In this document: piece by piece, positions 55,701 through 64,000 of the stretch
How positions within the stretch are numbered: the first letter of the stretch is position 1
How the letters are laid out: each line of letters begins with the position of its first letter
Assembly (NCBI RefSeq): GCF_032884065.1
Contig: NC_088871.1
Location: 13,244,393-13,308,392, forward strand
Direction: 5' to 3'
DNA: 64,000 bases
Source: Artemia franciscana
Lineage: Eukaryota; Arthropoda; Branchiopoda; Anostraca; Artemiidae
Made by a program: the position numbers and the translations under genes
Notes under the pieces: generated by a model
The model's input: the letters and a program-made list of their open reading frames with translations, nothing else
What the model was told of the DNA's origin: nothing
The model's database searches: none

Positions 55701-55990
55701 CGACCAAACATTCTTATTTTCAAATAAACCTTGTCAGCCACTTCAGCAGACCTAAACTTTACAAGGACAGGGCTACCTTATCAAGCTTATTATGGTCGGG
55801 GCTCAGCTTGAATCGCAACACATTAATAATATCAGGTTCCAAGATACCAATGAGCTCCATTTTTGCGTGAATAATTCCAAGCACTGCATTTTTTACTGTT
55901 AAACCCGGGCTCTGTTTAACACCAGCAAAAAGAAGAGAATTAAGCTTCGATTCGTGTTCCAAATCGTCTAAACTGACTTCAATCAATGAC

Positions 55991-57030
55991 TCCGACTTCC
56001 ACCAAAAAGAGCGGATCCGGTCCGATTATGTCAGTCACCTATCTTGGACTTGTGCTAATTCTTTCCACCAAGTTTCATCCTGATCTCTCCGCTTTAAGCG
56101 TTTTCCAAGATTTTTGGTCCCCTTCCCTCTAATGACACTGGACCCGGTTGGGATAAAAATAAGAGATCTGACTTTCGAGGTCCTTCTAAATACGATATTT
56201 CATTAAGATATGATCACTCTTTCGCAAGTTAAAAATACCTCATTTTTCTAATTTTTTAGAATTAACACTCACCCCCCCCCCCAAAGATAGCAGATCCGTC
56301 CCGGTTATTTCAATCCCGTATCTAGGACTTGTGCTTATTTTTCACACCAGGTTTCATCCCGATCCCTCCACTCTAAACATTTTACAAGATTTTAGGTTCC
56401 CCCCCCAACTTCCCCTTCACCGGATAAAGTCGAGATTTGATACAAGAGTTGAGACATGATATCCTTCCAAACATCAAATTTCATTCAGATCCGATCACTT
56501 CCTCGGAAGTTAAAAATACCTCATTTTTTTTTAATTTTTCAGCCCCCCCCAACTCCCCCAAACAGAGCAGATCCGTTACGGTTATGTCAATAACGTATCT
56601 AGGAATTCTACTTATTTTTCCCACCAAATTTCATCCCGATCCCTCCACTCTAAGCTTTTTCCAAGATTTTAGGTTCCTCCCCTCCAACTCTCCCAATGTC
56701 ACCGGATCTGGTCGGGATTTAAAATAACCGCTCTGAGACACGATATACTTCCAAACATCAGGTTTCATTAAGATCCCATCACCCGTTCGTAAGTTAAAAA
56801 TACTTCATTTTTTCTATTTTTCCAAATTAACTGGCCCCCCCACTCTCCCCCCAGATGGCCAAATCGGGAAAACGACTATTTTTAAATTAATCTGGTCTGG
56901 TCCCTGAAACGCCTGCCAAGTTTCATCGTCCTAGCTTGCCTGGAAGTGCCTGAAGTAGCAAAACCGGGACAGACAGACCGACAGAATTTGCGATCGCTAT
57001 ATGTCACTTGGTTATTACCAAGTGCCATAA
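55991..57030 (-). mobile_element. family K, inverted copy with intact terminal hairpin
   Basis: Units with TCATTAAGATCCGATCAC-like and GGATCCGGTC-like blocks lead to the single-copy end (TTTCATCGTCCTAGCTTGCC at about 56920) and the terminal hairpin CACTTGGT-TATT-ACCAAGTG (57005-57024). The hairpin is followed by GCCATAAAAAG as in the 4.3-kb copy. Confidence 0.75.
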
Positions 57031-57419
57031 AAAGTAATGAACCAAGCCCTGTGGTATCCCATATTCTATCTCCTGGAAATTGTATGTGCTCTCAGGCAAA
57101 GGAATACCAGGATAGAAATCCCGGTTTTGCTATGAAACGGAAGTCTAGAAATTATGCACGAAAACATAGTTAAAAGTTCTACACCAAATCTTATAAAATT
57201 AACCGGCACTTGTATGAAATGTGGACGACCTGTCTGCCCTTGAGGTTTGCTGATGAACCATCAAAAGCTCAATTATGACATAACTTGATGGTGTTACATA
57301 GGAAATTTCTTCGTCGAAGATGAAAGTTAACGCAAATAGTTCGTCAGTTATAACAGTTAATATTTTTTCAATTCATACCCCTCTTTTAAAAATCCCATTC
57401 CTCCCAAAATCTGTGTCGC

Positions 57420-58040
57420 ATGCATTAAACTACTTGAGGTGACAATTACTGCTGACTTGAAGTGGGACCCCCATGTTCAAAATATCCTCAAACAAGCTTC
57501 TCCTTCCATTTCCCTTCTAAAACTTCTGATAAAGTTTTCTTGCCCCCCTAAGGATCTTCTCCAACTTTATTGTTCTTTTTTTTTCAGTCAAAACTCAAGT
57601 ATGCTTTTCCCGTGCGGTTAATCGATCTTTCTTCAGAGCATATCTATGTGATTAAAAATATCCAAAAACGAGCACAATCATAAATGTTGAAGGAAACGTC
57701 CATTATCATTATTTACAAGGTAAGTTCAAGTTCAGCACGTTGACCAAGAAAAGATAACTTCTATGCCTTCGTTTTGGCACCAAGATCTTGGGTGTTCCCC
57801 GATTACGTTCTGTCATCCCCAAACCCCACATTCCCGACAGCAACAGACCGTCCCTTACCGCCCCGCTAAATATGAGAGATACCACAAGAGTTTTGTTCCA
57901 CTGTATAATAACCTGGAGAACAAGTCATGAATTTTATTGTTATCCTTTTACGTTTTATTTTTGACTTTTTAACTAAGTGTTGATTCTTTTTTTTTATGTA
58001 TTTGTACATACACGTAGTATGTATTTTTTACAATAAATTA
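57420..58040 (+). pseudogene. C-terminal tail of another non-LTR retrotransposon
   Basis: Plus-strand text VTITADLKWDPHVQNILKQA then PPKDLLQLYC, IQKRAQS, and TKILGVPRLRSVIPK matches the end of an ORF2 protein ('LGVxIxxDLxWxxHI..I..KA...L..L.R......LL.LY.S....LEY'). Frameshifts are present. It is oriented opposite to the 53-56 kb copy and is probably a different family. Its 3' end runs to AATAAATTATG before the (TA)n tract. Confidence 0.75.
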
Positions 58041-58063
58041 TGTTTGATGTGAAGGTTAGGTTC

Positions 58064-58367
<304 letters not shown>

Positions 58368-58549
58368 TCTATATATATAAAAATAAGTTGTCTGTCTGTC
58401 TGTCTGTGGATCAGGTGACGTCATGTTTCTGTGTCGGCTGACGTCATGAAGTTAGTTGTCGTCATTTTTGCTATGACGGTGACGTCATTAACGGTATTTG
58501 AGACATTTGTTCACGGAAAAATGTTTAAGGGAACCTCAAAGAGAAATTA

Positions 58550-58865
58550 CAGACTGGGACACCCGGACACAAATCACAACCGGGACACAGGGAATATAAA
58601 TGACGACCGGGACACAGGGACACAACTACAACGGGGACGCCGGGGGCACAGGCGGGATATATAAATGACGACCGGGACACAGGGATTGTTCGAATAGAAA
58701 TTACAGACCGGGACACCGGGACACAAATGACGACCGGGACACCGGGACACAGGGAATATAAATGACGACCGGGACACTCAAAGAGAAATTACAAACTTGG
58801 ACACCGGGACACAAATGACGACCGGGACACAGGGAATATAAATGACGACCGGGACACAGGGACAC
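58550..58865 (+). repeat. Helitron-internal minisatellite
   Basis: Irregular units of ACCGGGACACAGGGAATATA and AATGACG combined in variable order. All ORFs here are repeats of one low-complexity frame. Confidence 0.9.
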
Positions 58866-59164
58866 ATCATTAGAATAATGAGGTATAGATCTGAATACGG
58901 ATTGTTTTTCCCATGGACAATTATATGTTGCATGTTCAAGAGTCAGTAAACCTGACAATCTATTTATATGCACAGACAATGGGACAGCGAAGAATGTTGT
59001 ATATTCGCATGTTTTACGTAGTTAAAAACATATATTTATATCTATCTCTATTCACAGGTGGGACACAGGGACACAACTACAATGGCGCGTAACTAATATG
59101 ACGCGTAACGACTTACGCGCGCGGGGGGGCTTGGGGGGGGCGCGAAGCGCCCCACCAACTAGGT

Positions 59165-59306
<142 letters not shown>

Positions 59307-59707
59307 CGAAAAGAGATATCACCAATGCAACAGCAAAAACACATAAAAAAAAGAAAAGAAAAAAAAGGAGACAAAAGGAGAAAAGGAAGACTGTGTTAGC
59401 TACATTTTATTCTGATATTATGAAGTAAGAATTGTGTTCTGACTTAACACAGTCCAAATACATACTCCCCTAATGTCCCTATATATAGTCTAAATTATAT
59501 ATTTCCCGTCTATTCTCTTTCTGTCACTTCTCTTTGTTTTTTCTCACGCTAAGCTGAAAGAAACTAGTGAAAAAACCGGTTCACCGTGCGTCAATGCATG
59601 AAGAACTTGAGAGGTAGGTGAAATATTTTCCAAGTACCAGTTAATACATTATCCTAGTAGAGCAATCTAACTGGAATAGGTAAAGGAAGTAGAAAAAAAT
59701 AACTTAC

Positions 59708-59927
59708 TCTCATAGCATAATTGGCTAAGTAGGGCTTGCAGAGAACTTGAGAAGCAAGCTCATACATTAAGGCAGCATTTTCAGGCGAAGTTTCTGAGAA
59801 GAACAGTGCCAACACTCCAGTTTCTAAATTGGGACAAATATATTTATCAGCCAAAGAAAACAGGCACAAAGCAGATTCTGCATTTAGTGATAAAACACGA
59901 GAAAAAACACATTCTGACTGCAGAACT
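59708..59927 (-). CDS. exon of the BTB-BACK gene: end of the BTB domain
   Basis: The acceptor is TTTTTTTTTCAG and the donor ATGAGA|GTAAGT, 220 bases: one base completes the upstream codon (GA + A gives Glu), then 73 codons. The frame reads VLQSECVFSRVLSLNAESAL, CLFSLADKYICPNLETGVLA and SPENAALMYELASQVLC, the classical BTB C-terminal helices (LDPENALxLLxLADKYxxPxLE...L..ENVLEVYELA). The split-codon phase matching at both ends is strong support for the model. Confidence 0.85.
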
Positions 59928-60089
59928 CTGAAAAAAAAAGGGAAATGAACAATATTGAAGCGGTAAACTTCTAACCAGATGATACCGTTGTATCAATGTT
60001 TTCATTATAGGCCTCTTAAAGACCTGATAGCCAACCCACTCACTTAAATATAATAGCGAAAAAAGTACTAAGATGCTTAATAGAAAGAA

Positions 60090-60510
60090 GAAACGGTATG
60101 GATGCAGGGTTGGTCCTCTACATAAGGAAACAAGTTAAGAAAAACAATTCTTACTTCATATTATGGAAAACAATCCTACTTAACATATTTCGCAGGGTGA
60201 GAGCCATTATCTTCACTTCTTTCACTTTTGTACAAATGCTGATAATTTGGGTTAGGCTAGTTTTGATTAATTAGAAGACACTTGAGTGTCAGTTTATTAA
60301 CGATTTTCAAGACTAAAAAATGGACAAAAATATTAAAAAATGTGAGAGAAAAACTGGAAAAAGAAGGAAAGAAGTGAAGATAAAGGTTCTCCCCATGGAA
60401 AATATATTAACTATGATTATTCTGCATATTATGAAGTAAGAATTGTTTTCTTAACATGCTACCTTATGAAGAAAACCAACCCTGCATCTATACCGAAGAA
60501 ACGACTAGAG
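60090..60510. repeat. inverted repeat with 93-bp arms
   Basis: 60090-60182 and 60418-60510 are imperfect reverse complements (GATGCAGGGTTGGT, CATAAGG, GTTAAGAAAA.CAATTCTTACTTCATA) around about 235 bases. A related single arm (ATTATGAAGTAAGAATTGTG) is at 59415. The size and form suggest a foldback or MITE-like element. Confidence 0.75.
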
Positions 60511-60700
60511 AGTATTGAACTGGCCAATGATTGTCAAAAGACAACTCGTAGTTTTTCAATCATTTCAATTATATGTTTTTGTTTTTTATTTTAATCTAAT
60601 GGCTACAAACCTCTTAGCCAACCCACTCATAAAAAAACGATTAGAGAGCATTAAACTGATCAATGATTGTCAAAAAATAACTCGTAGTTTTTTTTATTAA
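60505..60700. repeat. direct repeat of about 55 bp
   Basis: GAGAGTATTGAACTGGCCAA at about 60507 and GAGAGCATTAAACTGATCAA at about 60643, each followed by TGATTGTCAAAA and AACTCGTAGTTTTT. Confidence 0.75.
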
Positions 60701-61493
60701 AATTTTTTAATCTAACGGCTGAAGTGCCTCAACTTGTTTCGCGAATATTTCTCATAATGAAGCCAAAAATTATACTTATCCAATGCTAACATTAAATCAA
60801 CTATCTCGTATAGAAACAAAGATGGGTAAACATCAGAAGTTCTCTGATAAAAAATTGAATAAGATAAAACACGAGATATCACCCTAAAAAGATCCAATAC
60901 CTCTATTCAGCCATCTGAAATTCAGTTTAATCAGTTTAGTGAAAATACAAATTTCAAAAGTAACAACTGATGTTTGTTATTCATTGTCAACTTCATTAGT
61001 GGTCACAATTTTTTTCTTAGCTGATGGATGAGACATAAAAGACACAAGTTCGTTTGGAAGAGACCTACAGGCTAAGTTTATGCTAACAGCAGTATATAGT
61101 ATTTCCAGTAAAGCGTAAATAACGCTTGTGCATTGAGGCGAGATAAGAGTCCAGACTTCATTTTTGATGATTTCTGTTCATTTTTGTTTAGCATAACTAA
61201 TCATTGTAACTTAAGTTTTAATTTTTAGCTTGAACCTAAAACAAAAAGATTTAATGGAGTCCCAGTTGTATTCTGTCCGTTTTAGGTTCTGATAATGCTT
61301 TTCAATTTTCTCTGCAATAGTTTTTTAAAATAATAACTACATAAAGAGTGAACAAATACCTTTGAATACTAAGAACAACAACCAAACTGGGTATGTACTA
61401 GGCCAAACAGATTTCGATGCCAAAGTATTTCAATTATATTTAAGGCCAAATAATTATAATATTAATCAAATTTAAACTGTTCAGTACACTTAC

Positions 61494-61639
61494 TCGATAA
61501 ACAGGGAGAAAACCTCAAAATTCGTTTCTTCGACTACTTCAAGATTAGAAATGACGTTATTCTCGAACATTCTCCATTTAAGTGCAGCAGCCAGTACTGC
61601 ACTTTCACAACAAACCTTATCAGGATTTAAGACCAGAAT
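61494..61639 (-). CDS. exon of the BTB-BACK gene: middle of the BTB domain
   Basis: The acceptor is CTGATTTTTCAG and the donor ATCGA|GTAAGT. The 146 bases read ILVLNPDKVCCESAVLAAAL, KWRMFENNVISNLEVVEETN and FEVFSLFIE, i.e. the BTB 'HxAVLAARSxxFxxMF...I.I.D.....F..FL.YIY' core. The exon ends in phase 2, exactly what the next exon requires. The first BTB exon (DVxF segment) must lie further right or outside the window; I could not find it in 61640-64000. Confidence 0.75.
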
Positions 61640-64000
61640 CTGAAAAATCAGCACAACTTGATATCTAAATACTTGACAAAATCTTCAAATAAACGTTTCA
61701 ATAGTCAAAAACAAGTTTAGCCAACGAAATTCGTAAAACCATAACTTGTTATAATAACTTTATAGCAAACACCAAGTCGTAAAGTATGTAAATTCATAGA
61801 CTATTGCGCCCAATAAGGCTCCTAGTTTTCTTCAAGTCAGCCCAAAGGAGCCTATCAATAATCCTCAATTTTAATTCATTTTAGAAACATAAGTAGCACA
61901 TAAAAGGTGGTACATTACAATTTGTATATTTGCAATTAATAGTAAGGACCCCTTTGGGTAAAAGAAGACCACTTAAACACTGGTCTCATTCTCAATGGCC
62001 AGGGTGACATAGCCATCAATAATAAAGCTTTTTAGTAGCTCTTGCTTGGAAGGTTTTAGTGTTTCAGGTTTAGTTTTTTTGTTGTTTTTTTTCTATTTGA
62101 TTCATATCAATTTCTCCTTTGTTTTAAGATTGACTATTTTTCTTCAACGTCTCCTCTTAATTTATTTTTCTTTCAACAGCTTTTATTTTCATAGACAGAT
62201 TTTGAAATAAGTGTGGACTCCGGTATTTTTCAGTGAATAAGGATTTAGCTCATTTTAAAACTGCTTCGGGACTTTTTTGTACAAAATTATGGACTCTTTT
62301 GTAAAAAAAATTTGTATAAAATTATGGTCTGGCTCTTTTTTACAGCATTATTCCACAACAACACTCATCCAGTTAAACACAATCTACCATATTCTACAGT
62401 CAACAGTAATATATATATTTTTTTGAATATACAAGGAAAAACATAATAATTTGTCAATCGATGCGTTTTCCTATGAGGATTATAGTTTGCCGTGACTCTC
62501 GCAATCCAAGTGCAGACAGAAAAGTAACTAATGATTTCTGTCTAGGGCAAAACTTCGTTTGTTGTAAGAATATGATTTTAGCAGTATTCAATTTTAGTAA
62601 CAAGTTTTGACGCTTCACAAACACTGAAATATGAACTAGAAACTTATATAAGTGCATAATTTATAATGAGGTGTAATCATAAGGGCCTATGATTTATTAT
62701 TTCAAAATAAATCTACAGAAAACACCTGCAGAATTTTTATAGCCATAAACTGAAATTCTATAAACCATTTTCAGAGGGCCAGGTCACTCTAATGAAAAAA
62801 AAAAACGATTGTACATTGGGGCTCCCTTGACCCAGGAAGCTACTGGGGTAGATTCAAATCTCAAAAAAAAAAAATGAGTCCTTATTAGGAAGCCTGTTTT
62901 TTTATTTTTTTATTTTACTGTGTTCCTCTTTTCCAAGGGACTTAAAATTAGAAGTCTAAGCTGATAAATAGGGCCCCCTTGGCCCAAGCACTTTTAAGTT
63001 TCAAGCTGTCAGAAAAAACAAAACAAAAAAAACACACAAACAAGAAAAATGTTGATCCTATTTTTAGGCAAATAAACCCATTTTTCAATTTACATTGACA
63101 TCCTTTTAACCCAGAAACTTACAATAGTAAGTTTCAAGCCGTTTAGGGAGAATGTTTCTTGAACCTTCGTCAGGTGACATTTTCAGAGGACCAACATTTT
63201 GCTTCTATATTTGCCCTCTTAGAGTCCTTTTAAACCAAGGACTTAAGGTCAAGAGTTATAAATTAATCAGAAAAGAGTTTTAAACCATTTTCGGGCCAAA
63301 TTTTTCGCAGGCCGTACCTCCAAGTTTTCTTAAGCATTATGTTCATATTTACTTAACGTCTTATGATTGCAAACTTAAGACTGGTCAAGAATAAAAGTTT
63401 TTAGCCTATTTCAGGGCTCCCTAACATCCACAACCTTCAACAAAATGCTGTCTTCTTGGCCCGGTAACGACTACAAAAAGTTCCAGGCCAATCAGACCCC
63501 TAAAATCAAACATGCACCCTTTTCCGCTATCAAATCAATATATAAACAATTGACGATTTGCTTAATTTGCGGTCCTTGTCCCAAGGGCTGTGGGGTCATG
63601 TTATCCCCAGAGGAACAGGCTATTTATCGGACATTCAGCTATTCCAAACAAAGCAACTATCTCTAAATTTATATCTAATATTATGGGGTGCGGCAGGTAA
63701 CAGAGAGGCCACATGATGAAATTCGGTTGCCCTCCAGTCATTTTAAGCCCTTACAGAGGCCCCTAGGACTTAGAATAAAAAAATACAATGAGTTTCTTCC
63801 CAAGTTTCCATAGCCACCCCTTTGATAAGTGGCTAAAAAAATATACAGGGATGGGACATGGCTCTTTACTACAGGTAATGCTATAAGATTCACCCCAACG
63901 TTCAAGGGTGGTCAGAAGGTAATCAACCAAAAGTTTAGAGGTTAACGAGTATCTTAACATCAAATATTCAACCGCTCACAGAGCAAGATCATATCTTTTA
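61640..64000. other. probable further intron or upstream region of the BTB gene
   Basis: AT-rich sequence with diverged degenerate repeats (for example 63000-63780, CC-AAG-CCC words and 'AGGACTTA' blocks related to the 270-bp unit family). Short ORFs show no recognisable domain. Confidence 0.45.

Larger units (their letters stand above)
53000..55990 (-). pseudogene. decayed non-LTR retrotransposon (ORF1 end, endonuclease, reverse transcriptase)
   Basis: Minus-strand text from high to low coordinates: ORF1-like MELIGILEPDIINVLRFKLS (55759-55986); endonuclease MGDSNFNLFNCN (near 55290) and ESVTLIDNIFVSDVL (near 55170); linker 54847-55059; RT KLIPLNKGGCKKDRTNYRPT (54162-54551), YGFRRGQTTSDALHHLMDLV, IFVGSRKAFDTVDF (near 54040), VCGVLQGSVL and FANDTAL (near 53790); C-terminal SGLKVWNRLPDRIRESES (near 53170). 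A TAA/TTA-rich tail lies near 53010-53030. Stops and frameshifts occur throughout. Motif A lacks its Asp (FVGSRKAF for F-x-D-x-x-KAF) and motif C reads FAND for FADD, so even in frame it would be catalytically dead. Type: CR1/Jockey-like. Confidence 0.88.

Noticed and set aside
58525..58979. Overlapping Pro/Cys/Val-rich ORFs within the Helitron
   Set aside because: They translate the same minisatellite in several frames.

Overview
This is an AT-rich, intron-containing, repeat-saturated eukaryotic window. No prokaryotic organisation is present. Split genes with GT..AG introns, several kinds of non-LTR retrotransposon, a Helitron, a hAT fragment and tRNA-derived SINE-like sequences point to an animal. 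Protein and repeat flavour make an arthropod, perhaps a crustacean, my best guess, but the species cannot be read from the sequence. One 100-base run of N (15902-16001) marks an assembly gap.

Three host genes can be supported from conserved domains plus phase-consistent splice sites. (1) A minus-strand gene of the DIDO/PHF3 type enters at the left edge: its PHD-finger exon is 1-220, and a phase-compatible upstream exon candidate lies at 14610-14780. A second, frameshifted copy of the PHD exon sits on the plus strand at 18860-19110, inside a 1.3-kb inverted duplication. A second copy of the 57-codon exon, carrying a stop, lies at 12167-12337. (2) A plus-strand gene with three exons (28424-28695, 31775-31908, 34551-34679) encodes an RRM resembling the third RRM of RBM45. 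(3) A minus-strand BTB-BACK gene with four exons (61494-61639, 59708-59927, 52632-52790, 48811-49350) encodes the end of a BTB domain, a BACK domain and a PHR-like tail, and resembles BTBD1/2/3/6. A fourth possible terminal exon of unknown function is at 41206-41487 (+).

Nearly everything else is mobile or duplicated DNA. The dominant family (called H here) is non-autonomous, ends in a 9-bp-stem hairpin, carries repeated AGTAAGGAGCGAC boxes and has a foldback region; copies occur throughout 0.3-51 kb. A second hairpin-ended family (K) carries diverged internal tandem units (4.3-6.2, 26.5-28.2 and 56.0-57.0 kb). Non-LTR retrotransposon remnants occur at 7.3-11.0 kb (-), 32.1-32.5 kb (-), 53.0-56.0 kb (-) and 57.4-58.0 kb (+). 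A SINE with perfect 14-bp target duplications interrupts the 53-56 kb copy, and a Helitron with a textbook 3' hairpin splits a (TA)n tract at 58.4-59.2 kb.

The most interesting single object is a 4.2-kb element at 35188-39392. It has long imperfect terminal inverted repeats and a decayed intronless gene. The translated C-terminal part carries three acidic motifs in the order and context of the FEN1/XPG nuclease core. It may be an Academ-like (XPG-bearing) DNA transposon or an undescribed relative.

The layout suggests host exons embedded in introns that grew by nested insertion and local duplication. The 6.8-kb BTB-gene intron alone holds a LINE, a SINE, another LINE tail, a microsatellite and a Helitron.
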